Assembly: GCA_025093555.1 (NCBI GenBank)
Contig: JAIWNF010000031.1
Span: 372,001 to 436,000, forward strand
Reading direction: 5' to 3'
Source of the DNA: Circinella umbellata
Lineage: Eukaryota > Mucoromycota > Mucoromycetes > Mucorales > Lichtheimiaceae
DNA length: 64,000 nt
A program made the position numbers and the translations under genes. The notes below the pieces were generated by a model. That model searched no databases, was not told where the DNA came from, and worked only from the letters and a program-made list of their open reading frames with translations. Positions 1 through 9,180 of this stretch are shown piece after piece (the stretch's first letter is position 1; each line of letters opens with the position of its first letter).

Positions 1-480
1 TGGATTGCTACTCAACTGAACTTGACTACTGTTCTCTGGAATCTTGATACTGACGATTGGGCCGCTGGTGCTTCTGAACCTGTTTCTCAAGTTCAAGGCA
101 ACTATGAAGATTTCATCAAGATGGGTAGCAACGGTACTTTTGCTACTAGCGGTAACATTGTTCTTACTCACGAAATTGATAACACCACCATGCAAATGGC
201 TATTGATTATCTTCCTCAAATCAAGAAGAACTACAAGAACGTTTTGGATGTTGCTACTTGTATGAACATTACTACCCCTTACATGGAAAACAGTGTCAAA
301 TTCGCTCCTTTCGGTAAGACCTCTACTACCTCTTCAGTTGTTACTGCTGCAGGCTCTGCAACCAGTGCCAGTGCTTCCAGTTCTGAATCGGCCCAGACCG
401 CCAATAAGGAATCTTCTGCTTCCAAGATTTCCGCTACAAGTGCCCTCGCTTTGGCCTTGATTGTTGCTATTTTTGCATAG
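1..480 (+). CDS. Chitin deacetylase, C-terminal part (5' partial)
   Basis: The frame is open from base 1 to the stop at 478-480, giving 159 residues; the real start lies before the window. The sequence has the C-terminal signature of polysaccharide deacetylase (NodB/CE4) chitin deacetylases: a W-N-x-D-x-x-D-W strand, a run reading NIVLTHEIDN with the conserved late His, then a helix ending YKNVLDVATCMN. These enzymes convert cell-wall chitin to chitosan, a major wall polymer in Mucorales. The last 60 residues are Ser/Ala/Thr-rich and finish in a short hydrophobic tail (ALALALIVAIFA), as expected for a GPI-anchor signal, so the enzyme is probably attached to the plasma membrane or wall. The catalytic metal-binding residues are upstream of the window and cannot be checked. 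Confidence 0.88.
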   Translation, partial: WIATQLNLTTVLWNLDTDDWAAGASEPVSQVQGNYEDFIKMGSNGTFATSGNIVLTHEIDNTTMQMAIDYLPQIKKNYKNVLDVATCMNITTPYMENSVKFAPFGKTSTTSSVVTAAGSATSASASSSESAQTANKESSASKISATSALALALIVAIFA

Positions 481-2214
481 AATAAATATTTATATTATAT
501 ATGATGTATTACATTTTTGCTGTAAGATACTATTAACCCCTCTCCCTTCCAATCCCTCCTTTCAAACTACCAACCAATAATTCATTCAATTATTTCTATT
601 GTACCTGTATGATGTTCTTTTTTTTCTGTTATAATATATCCGTCTTCAGTGATGAAACTGTCGCAACAACAATTAAAAATAGATTGTATAAGATTTATAC
701 GATATTTCATCCAAGTTCTTTCGGATTTTTTTTCTGACTACTTTTCTTTTTACTTTGTTTAATGATGCACCCTACTACAAGTAGTAAAAATCAAATAACG
801 AAATCATAAATCATTAAACTGAGACCAAATGAATAATATAATTCAAAAAAAAAAAAATAGTTTACATCGACATACTTTTTCATTGGTATTCTTATTGCTT
901 ACAGCACACTTTTTTTTTTTCAAAATCATTTAAATGTTAATAAAAACATAATACTCTTATTTTTTTTTCATTTTAGGCAAACTATTAAAGAAAATATCCG
1001 AATAATGAATAGTTGTCTAATTAGTATTCATTTATTTTTGAAGTGATTAGTATAGTGCTGCTGGTAAAAAGAAAACTAAATCAATTTCCACAAAATAGGT
1101 TTTCTTTAATATAATAATATAATTATTATCACGAGATATAATATAAAAAAATAATAATGTGTTGAATAAAAAGATTAAAAAAAGGACAGATCGAAAAAAG
1201 TACGAAAAATGTTTGACTTTATATTAAATATATAAATTATTTCTTCTAATTGGTAAAATACATAGTACAAGCTTATATAGATCTTCGATCTGTTATATAG
1301 CACATGTAATTTATCTTTAAAAAAAACGATGAGGTATAAATTTGATCGCAGGAAACATGCTGATCATAATATACTAATATAAGCAAGATTAAATAACTTG
1401 GCACTCGTTTATTTATAAATAGTTAATATCATATTTATTTATTAAAAACATCAACATCTGCCATACCATCAACGCTGATATAATACTAATAATTGCTTAC
1501 AAGATATAACTGAATGATGCTGTACGTATATATCAGGTAATAAAATTGTGCTTTATCATACATATAGCTTGGAAGCCATGTACTTATAATATATTACACT
1601 ATCACTTTGTGAGTATTGTAAGAGTTGTTTTCTGCTTATTAATATTATAGCAATTAACATCACAACGACTACAACGCAACTGATTTATCAACTTTATAAT
1701 AGTCCTAAAATAAAGCTATGTGGATCATAAATAAAAATTATTTTGCAGCATCCATGGTAATAATGAATACGTATTGAAATATATAGTATCAATATTTATC
1801 TATATTTAGGTATAAATATGTAAGAAATTGAACAAGTAGTATAAGTTGTTAAGATAAACGAGCTGATTGTTTCCTCTCTCTTTCGTTTCCTTTGTATTTT
1901 TTGCTCTTTTGATGGTACACCCCTTTGATTTATTAATCCCAACGGATTATATATATATAAAAAAAATCCTAATTTTCTTTCTTTTTCTACTTTATTCAAC
2001 AACAGTATTGCCGTTGAATAGTATTTTGCTATTCATATGTACTGGTATTTTTGTTTCTCAAGGATTGCATGTGCCGTGATCATACTGGCTAACATTCTAC
2101 AAGGGAAGTCTGATGGCATTTCTTATTTTTTTTTTCTTGATGTTTTATTAATAAAGTATATTGGGTTTTTTTTTCGTGACATTTTACTAGTAAAGTAAAA
2201 AGCTTTTATTACAT

Positions 2215-2460
2215 TTATTTTGTGCGGTATGACTTGGATCTGTACTTAGGATGATATACCCTTGGAATCATGCTTTGTGCGGCTTCAAAGTTAGGGCGGA
2301 TGTACTTGGTTGGGATATACCCTTGGAATCTCAATCTTGTGGATGTTGCCACCTTTTCTTTACTGGAAGATGGGCATGATGTGATATACGCTTGGAATCA
2401 TATTAGGTTCATGTTTCCAACCGTGATGAATATGTTCGGTTGGGATATGCCCTTGGAATC
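2215..2460 (+). repeat. Degenerate tandem repeat, four copies of a GATATACCCTTGGAATC core
   Basis: The core GATATACCCTTGGAATC, or a one- to two-base variant, ends at about 2269, 2330, 2399 and 2460, so the unit is roughly 60-70 bp. The first two units also share an upstream TTTGTGCGG word. The block is richer in G and C than its surroundings. Open frames of 93 and 97 codons run through and after it, but they look like by-products of the repeat. Confidence 0.6.
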
Positions 2461-3392
2461 TCTGCCATGGCTAGTTCATCGTTCTTCTGACTCTTTTGGC
2501 TCAAGAATAACTAGACTACTATTGTTTGAAACCGATGTTTTCAAGGTATGAAGATATTGTGCTTCTTTAGGACTTTGGAATTGCTGGACTCTTATTTATT
2601 CCTTTGCTCTTATATAGATATCTTTACCACAGCATGAGCAAGTGTGCTTTTATCAGTGGAAAACAAAAACAATTCTTTTCACAACTTATAGTTACTGGTT
2701 TTATACTGACCTCAATGAACAATTTCTTGCTCTGGTCATGGTTCGGGTATCTGCCAACAACCTACTATCATATTATTTTTTCTCTTATGTTTTGTAATAT
2801 GCTGGAGCGCAAGATAAATTGGAATTACGAATATGTTGACATAGGTAATATATCAGCAAATTATAATAAAATAAAAATTTTACAAGAAAACGCATAGGAT
2901 GCAAACAAGGACCATGATTAAATAATTATTAGTTCCATAAAAGATTGTGCGTATCGGGATACGTAGTAAAGATATGTAATGCAATCATGCAAAATAAAGC
3001 AGTAATAATATTATAATATATATGTTTCTTTGCATAAAATGTGTTTCACACTTTGCATAGCAATATTTACTATTTATTTAGAGATAAATAGTGTTCTAGA
3101 ACGATGGTATGCATACTTGTGGCTTTTTATTATTAATCTTTCTTAGTGTTCGACAATTTTCATATCCCTTATTTTGAAAACACGACCCTGTCATGGCAGT
3201 TGCCCCCCCCCCCAACTTTTTTTTTTACAAAAAAAGATTTCTTTATTTTTCATTTTTTTCTTGTCTTTTCCTCACTCGTATTCTATTCTTTTTCTTCTTT
3301 ATGTTTATAAAAGATAACTTCATGAAAAAAAAACCATTTTATATACAAGTTCTTTTGGGTCATACTTGATTTGTTTACCACTGTGACCTTAA

Positions 3393-3575
3393 GCTTGGAG
3401 GTGGAGCGGAATAATCAAGTTAGAATGCGGGCAATATAAGTATTTTGATCGTGTTCCCCTTGAGCTGATGACGCGGTGGGTAGAAAGTCATTACCATCGT
3501 CATGTCTTATCGGTGCAGAAGTTTCTTCTGCGGTTCGTGTATCCTTGTTCAGTCTATGCAATAAAAAGCTGGTAG
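3393..3575 (+). other. Possible coding relic (61-codon open stretch without ATG start)
   Basis: An open frame bounded by stops encodes a Trp/His/Tyr-containing peptide (for example LELMTRWVESHYHRH) with base composition less AT-biased than its flanks. It has no convincing start or splice partner, so it is recorded only as a possible fragment of an old gene or transposon. Confidence 0.2.
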
Positions 3576-4265
3576 ATGATTGCCATAAAGTGAATACACA
3601 AAAAGAAATAAATTGAGCCCTGGGAGGACTTCAGTAATTGATGAAAAACGATATAAACTGGTGCTACATATCACTTCAATGGTAAGTTTATTTATGAAGA
3701 TTTTATAAAATGGATAATAAAAGTGGGAGGAGGTACTATTATAAGTTGATAATTTTTAAATTATAATTTTATTTGCATGAAGAAGGGACAAAAATCGTTC
3801 GGCGCGTCAAAGGCGTAGTGAAAAAAAATTGATCTCAATTTCCACAATAAAACAGCTTTCACAGGACGGATCTTTGCTTGCAATTTGATATGAAAAGCTT
3901 CTATAAAAAACAAGAAAGGGTATCGATAGTTATTAATGCACCACTGAAATCACGGTTGCTGATTAAAGTAATCTCAAGTTCTTCAGCAACGATAGTGGTA
4001 AGATCAACAACAGCAGTATTATGAAGCTTTCAAAACATGATCGAACGGATCATCAGATATACAATCAACCCCTGGTTTTTGCACACCTGAGATTTCCTGG
4101 TTTTTTGTTGCAGAACCGAAGACTTGCAACAAGCGAGACTTGATATATATTCAAATATGGCATCTCATCAATTATTCTTAGCTGGCATTGTGGTATTTCC
4201 ATATTTGGATAATGATTCATAATAGTCGCTCACAAAATTCTATACACAGCTACTAAATTATTATA

Positions 4266-4409
4266 CAGTTTACTCCCGATTAGCGCAACTCGCCCAAAAA
4301 CCTCGATGCAAGTTGCGATTCCATTAAGTATTATCAAAATTTCCAATAACTAATGGTGCAAAACTGGAAGATTTGCAAAAGCGGGAAGTACAAAAGCGGG
4401 GGTTGACTG
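4266..4409. mobile_element. 144-bp MITE nested in the pogo-like element
   Basis: The left end CAGTTTACTCCCGATT and the reverse complement of the right end CAGTCAACCCCCGCTT match at most positions. Each is bounded by TA (4264-4265 and 4410-4411). It has no coding capacity. The ends resemble those of the surrounding element, so it may be a non-autonomous relative of the same family. Confidence 0.55.
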
Positions 4410-4779
4410 TAGATGACACATTCCGATGGATGTTATACATACATGAAGTATTATCATTGGTATTAGATATATCACTACTACTTAGATAGTCAGCCTCAGA
4501 TATTTTGATGTATGTAAATAATGGGTTTTCTGACATCCAGGAAAACCATACTGTTGTTCAAATCATATGTAATTCGAGTCTCGTGCTATTCTCTCACCTT
4601 TGTATTCATCAATTACACTTCCTCAAGGTGACCAATCGAACCCCCGATTGTAAGTATATACTTACTTGTTGTCATGTCTACCATAGCACCAGCAATCAAA
4701 CAAGGTATAATTATTTCTATAATGATGTTTTCTGAAATATTTATGAATAATATATCAAACTAACGATTTTGTAAATAGA

Positions 4780-5060
4780 AATTTCAGAATACATACAAAA
4801 AAGTGGTAATCAAAAATTAAAAGCTGCAGATTCCGTAAGTTGTGACCAGCATCTTATTGCTAAAAGTTTGACACCTGGTCAAAATTATAAAGAGATCTGG
4901 ATGGGCTATTTAGCAAAAGAAGCAAGGAACAGCGGTTTGGAATTGGTAAGTATCGAATTTTTTAGTGGAAAATGGGTTCGGCGCTTCGAATGCACAGTGA
5001 GGAAATTTAAAGCAGCCATTTTAAAAAAAAAGAAAAAAAAATTAAAGCAAAACTAATAAA
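4780..5060 (+). pseudogene. Tc5/CENP-B-type HTH transposase remnant
   Basis: Translated from 4780 onward, the plus strand gives a helix-rich peptide containing AKSLTPGQNYKEIW and, further on, FFSGKWVRRFECTVRKF. The pattern of a TPGQ turn, an AxEA helix and a final WVRRF helix matches the second DNA-binding domain of Tc5/pogo/CENP-B proteins as I know the family. The frame dies in an A-run near 5040 and no DDE catalytic domain is intact downstream. It lies inside the CAGT-ended element, as expected for its decayed transposase. Confidence 0.4.
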
Positions 5061-5459
5061 CATATCGACATGGCAGGAAAATCTCGACCCGACTAGTTGC
5101 TGTTAGACATCCTGTATGAAAAACTAGTACAGAATGAAGAATACACCAATAAAACTAGTTCGCCGTCAAGATTACAGGCAACTTCTTCTTCAAATACCGA
5201 GAGCAGTTATAGCAACATTAAGAATCTTTCAAAACAAGACATTGAGAACTTCGAGAACATGTTCAACCCTTTTTTTTTTTTGGACCTTATCTATAGCCAA
5301 ATTCTGCTTTTTATGCACGGGTGGGATTTGGCTCAGAAGTAGTGCCATAATTGGGGTGTGCAAAAAATGGGGTCGGAAATAGTACGACCAGACAGTGGTT
5401 CCTTTGGTAAAAGGTGTGCAAAAAGCGGGTGTGTGCAAAAAAAAAACGGCTTTTAACTG

Positions 5460-6549
5460 TAATAGCACGGTGGTTGAAGAGCAGATGCGAAAGTTTGCCT
5501 TGACCTGTACTCAAGAGCAGTAAGTTTTATTATTAACAATAGTACTATCTTCTTTTTACACACTTCTCATGCTTTCCATTCAAAATGTTTTTGATGATTA
5601 TTTGCTACCTCTCTACTAATAACACAACTAACTATATAATAGTCCATGTCATTCAATGATTATGGACTCTCAGACAAGACCCACACTGAAAGAGTTATTT
5701 CACTAGTGAGGAGTTGCTTGAGATCGAACGAGAAGGAGAGCCCAAGTTTTGTGAACTTCCGGGCAATATGAACCAGCAGTTAGAAAATTACAAAAACTTG
5801 GTAATTTTTTTTATTTATCTTATAGGCTGTACTAAATATATTTGTGTTTACTATTTGATTAACTGGAAATAATAATATAGACAATAATGACATATGGGCA
5901 GAAAACAACAAGCATAGTTTTTGCCCTATTGAACAAGTAGATATGAACTGCCTCGATCCGTCCCGTTGCTCGGACGGTCGACATTATTATCAAAAATATC
6001 CATAAAAATTATAAAACTGAAGACTTGATGAAGCGTATTTGGGTTCTGATTCATTACTGTTTTTGAAGATGATGGAGGCGTGGACGCCATTTCGTAAGTT
6101 TTCTTTAAACATAATCTCTATAAAAAGTTGATAAATTGACTGGATGTGGTTAATTCGCTCATTAATGTTTATTTTAGCGGGGAATATGTATCGAGGGCAA
6201 CGGCAGCAAGTGAATGCATATCGATCTACTGCAGCAGTAAAAGCCATGTCACGACGAAAAATCGGAACAAAAAAGGGTTGTTTTCCCATTTAACTGACCC
6301 GTTTACCGTGACCAACGAAACAATCATGACGCATACAACGAAATTAGTCGAATGTGTTATACCGGGGTCAACCTGTTGGATTTAGGTACCGCACTGGGAC
6401 GTTTTTGTCCGAGATGGTTCTAGTAGTGACGATTGTGCTCACGACCGACTTCCACAATTCTACAATAAACTAGAAGTGCTTATTTCAGTGAATGGCGGTG
6501 GTTATACCAAAACGTCTTGGCTACAAATTATTATTAGATGGGGCTACAT
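5460..6549. other. Intergenic stretch with degenerate gene fragments
   Basis: This joins the pogo-like element to the nuclease-bearing element. Its only recognisable content is the broken multi-exon gene at about 5640-6300, listed separately. Confidence 0.5.
5640..6300 (+). pseudogene. Degenerate multi-exon gene, unknown multicopy-type family
   Basis: Several plus-strand coding-like pieces lie in order with stops and frame breaks between them. They are an EELLEIEREGEPKFCELP segment (about 5711), an NDIWAENNKHSFCPIEQ to DPSRCSDGRHYY segment (about 5885-6000), a TEDLMKRIWVLIHYCF to EDDGGVDAIS segment with a one-base shift inside (about 6018-6092, followed by a GTAAGT donor), and after an acceptor near 6177 an NMYRGQRQQVNAYRS to SRRKIGTKKG segment. 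Codon content is clearly less AT-biased than the flanks. I cannot name the function. From memory the last piece resembles a family repeated in Mucorales genomes, but that is unverified. Confidence 0.35.
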
Positions 6550-6658
6550 GGGTTTGTTGGCGACAACAACGCTTTTTCTCCGCTCTTATTGGTCAATCAG
6601 TAAAATAGAACGGTGTTTGTTGGCGACAACAGCTTTTTTTCCGCGTGGGCGACAACAA
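6550..6658 (+). repeat. Left inverted repeat of the nuclease-bearing element
   Basis: Sites of GTTGGCGACAAC occur at 6556-6567 and 6619-6630, with a variant at 6645-6656; a fourth full site follows at 6670-6681, just inside. The shared middle reads CTCTTATTGGTCAATCAGTA and is identical in the right arm. Confidence 0.85.
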
Positions 6659-6702
6659 CTTCTTTCCGCGTTGGCGACAACATCTTTTTTTTTTATATCG
6701 AA

Positions 6703-7904
6703 ATGTCGTTGCGTAGCACAGATACTCTTCTTTTTACTTTACCATATGAGAACCGCCCCGGAACTGACTTAATGAGTAAACTAGTGCTGCAGGACCCTGA
6801 TGTCATGACTTATATAATAAAAGAGCTTATTGGTAAGTTGTTACCGAGACTTCGTTATTATATTATGTTGTTTTCTTACTCTTTCTGTTGTTTGATTAGG
6901 ACCAAGCGCGGTTGATCAATATCAGCCTCTCCCAACGGAATGGGCAAACGGCACGCAATCGGACGTCTTATTTGCTGCTGATGATTTCAACACGTTTCCA
7001 CCAAACACCAATATTATTAGAAGTACAGAGCGTTGTGGATGACAATTTTTTACATCGACTTGTGCTATATTGTGAAGAAGTAAATAAGAAATACGGTTCT
7101 GTACCCGTGGTGCTTGTTGTGACGATCAACAAAACCAGAGACAGTGTAATGCGTAAAACCAGAAAGAACAAGGGACATGGATTCCTCTTCCAATTGCCAA
7201 GCTTTCCATGGGCTAAAAAGTGTTTAATACTTAATAACGATTCGATTCGTGACCACATAACCAGCACACCGTTATCTCCATTGGTTGCTCTTGGTGCGTT
7301 TCTTATTGCCCAAAAACAATCTATTCTTGACCATGATCAGCGACACGACCCAACTATCCGGCAATTTTACACTATATCTCAGAATGCTTTTGAAAACGTA
7401 GTCATTGATGAGAACACGACTGTAGTTGACCTTTTGTGCATCTGTGAAAACACTCAATCAAAGTTCCAAGACGCCATCGAAGCTCTTGAAGATTTGCCAA
7501 ATAACAGTTCGAAAAAGCGTGCCATGGATTCGATGAATGATGGATTGGAAATAATACAAGTCGCCGCGATGTTTCGTTATTTACCACAATTCATCTGAGG
7601 GGGCATGTCTTGCGGGATCAAAAAAAAGGACTTTTACCCCCCTATAGAATCATACAAGCGCAAGTATATGCTCAGTAGATCACCATCACCACCAGTCTCA
7701 TCGCCCTCACCACCATCAATCTCATCGCCGCCATCATCATCGTTACCAGCAGCCTCATCATCATCATCCAGAAACTGTGAATTTATTGACAATTACATAC
7801 AAAATCTTGGAGATGACAAAATGAATTGGAAAGCCTGCTATTCAGAAGGCCAGCCCCGCGGTTATTTTTCAAGTTATAGCAACTCTGTAGTGTCCTGGAA
7901 TTAA
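6703..7904 (+). pseudogene. PD-(D/E)XK nuclease (Rpn/transposase_31-like), disrupted
   Basis: Exon 1 (6703-6832) starts MSLRSTDTLLFTLPYENRPG. A 67-nt GT-AG intron (6833-6899) leads to exon 2 from 6900, which reads GPSAVDQYQPLPTEWANGTQ then SDVLFAADDF. The frame must then shift by one base near 7010 to continue as ILLEVQSVVDDNFLHRLVLY. Asp in SDVLF (6962-6964) and Glu/Gln in LLEVQS (7020-7028), followed by F-x-x-R-L-x-x-Y, form the D...E-x-Q core of PD-(D/E)XK nucleases such as the Rpn family. The domain runs to a TGA at 7596-7598. In the same frame a Pro/Ser-rich tail (SRSPSPPVSSPSPPS) continues to 7902-7904, so that TGA may be a nonsense mutation or the natural end. A very short second intron could substitute for the frameshift, but I see no good sites. 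The gene lies between inverted repeats, suggesting a role in mobility. Confidence 0.6.
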
Positions 7905-9072
7905 GAGTGTAAAATACCGGAGATTCTAAGGGTCTACTCCTGATAAAGCTAAAAAGGATCTTCCTAGGAATAAGGTTATCATACCTTAAGATAGCATTCT
8001 TTAAGATACATTCTTCAGATGACATATCAGAGATAACCCATCATAATAAACAGCTCATATAAATAGACCAACTCGTACATAGAATAATAATCTTTATCTT
8101 ATTATTTAAAGAATAAACACTGTTTCAAAGGACTCATCGTTTTATTATATTTTATTGTTGAACTAAACTATTATTCTATCGTACACCTCAAACTCCAACA
8201 GCCTCAAAAATGCATACCAGCGTTGGAAAAAAACAACAAAATTGAAATGATAAATCAAATAAATAAATGGGAATTTGTTATGGATGATTTCACCGACCTT
8301 TTTTTTTGGGGGGAGCTGAAGATGGGTTAACGGTAATTAGTGTATAGTGGGATGTATGGATAAATGGAATATTATAATGAATATGACCGACCCTGCTATT
8401 GATCCTTGTGGGTAAATCTTCAGCAATCAAAAAGTTCTATTATATAGAAGAACGTAGCAATTCATATAATAAAGCCATTTTTCAGATCACTCTACGTAAT
8501 AAAATGTTCGTAAAAATTCATAACAATACTCCTTTAACTTTGGGTGACGCAGTTTAAAGGATAATAGCAATTTTTGCGATATGATTTATTTTTACATTTA
8601 TATTTTTAAAAGTGTGGGGTAGTCTATACGGATATTCCTTCTTTGTTGAATTGAATGAACAAAAATAATTTTCTTCCTAATGAAATACAAAAGTACTATA
8701 GTAGCCATGGTTGCTCTGTCGCCATAAATACAATGATATTAACATGATCGATTCGGAAAAGGAAAGCCCTGTAGATAAAGTAGTTGCCTAGGATATTAAA
8801 ATTGGCAGAGTCCACTCCTTCTTTCACGAAATGTCAACGCGTACGATTCCAACTCAAAAATCATGACAATGTCCACGCTCATTGCTTTATCTACTTGGTC
8901 TATCTCCAAGTGATACGAAGTAAATGGTTTAAGAAAGTATAGATATCCAAACTTGCTTATTATCATTATTGTTATTATTCTAAAGGGACAAAAATAATAG
9001 GGCATTATTCTGTTATAGATAAAAAGTAAACTTTTATTCGTGTTGGCATAAAAAAAAGGTTCTATTATTATT
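7905..9072. other. Non-coding interior of the nuclease-bearing element
   Basis: AT-rich, with no supported gene. The longest frame, on the minus strand at 8796-9086, has no family features. The stretch may be 3' UTR plus spacer of the element. Confidence 0.4.
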
Positions 9073-9180
9073 TTGTTGTCGCCCACGCGGAAAAAAAGCT
9101 GTTGTCGCCAACAAACCCCGTTCTATTTTACTGATTGACCAATAAGAGCGGAGAAAAGTGTTGTTGTCGTCAACAACACC
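9073..9180 (-). repeat. Right inverted repeat of the nuclease-bearing element
   Basis: This is the reverse complement of the left arm. Sites in opposite orientation lie at 9075-9086, 9101-9112 and 9163-9174. The inner 75 bp has a single mismatch to the left arm; the outer 30 bp has four substitutions and one indel. A weak further half-unit (AAATAGGACCGG on the minus strand) continues to about 9190, which suggests tandem growth of the repeat unit at this end. Confidence 0.85.

Larger units (their letters stand above)
481..4061. other. Long AT-rich intergenic stretch
   Basis: No supported gene. It contains many A/T homopolymers. A degenerate tandem repeat lies at about 2215-2460, and a 61-codon open stretch of slightly higher GC at 3393-3575 may be a coding relic; both are treated separately. 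The rest shows nothing recognisable. Confidence 0.6.
4062..5459. mobile_element. Decayed pogo/Tigger-like DNA transposon
   Basis: The left end at 4062 (CAATCAACCCCTGGTTTTTG then CACACC) pairs with the reverse complement of the right end at 5459 (CAGTTAAAAGCCG, T-run, GCACACACCCG then TTTTTGCACACC). Both ends abut TA dinucleotides (4060-4061 and 5460-5461), the target duplication expected for pogo/Tc1-type elements. Inside lies a broken frame resembling a Tc5/CENP-B helix-turn-helix transposase domain. The ends match imperfectly, so this is an old, inactive copy. The family assignment is inferred from end structure and the HTH-like peptide, not from a complete transposase. Confidence 0.5.
6550..9180. 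mobile_element. Candidate novel 2.6-kb inverted-repeat element carrying a PD-(D/E)XK nuclease gene
   Basis: The segment is bounded by about 107-bp inverted repeats (6550-6658 and 9073-9180) that differ at only five or six positions. Each is built from copies of the 12-bp quasi-palindrome GTTGGCGACAAC. Between them is one disrupted gene for a PD-(D/E)XK nuclease (6703-7904) and about 1.2 kb with no supported gene. No clear target-site duplication is visible. No known fungal transposon class is evident: there is no DDE transposase, reverse transcriptase, Rep-helicase or tyrosine recombinase. It could instead be a nuclease gene caught between two unrelated repeat copies; finding the same arrangement at other loci would separate these. 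Confidence 0.5.

Noticed and set aside
2270..2897. Two consecutive plus-strand frames of 93 and 97 codons
   Set aside because: The first is generated by the tandem repeat; neither has splice continuity or recognisable motifs.
4636..4660. tRNA-like B-box on the minus strand (GGGGGTTCGATTGG)
   Set aside because: No matching A box, anticodon stem or acceptor stem at the right distance.
8796..9086. 96-codon minus-strand frame inside the nuclease element
   Set aside because: AT-driven hydrophobic composition, no ATG context or motif, and it overlaps the right inverted repeat.
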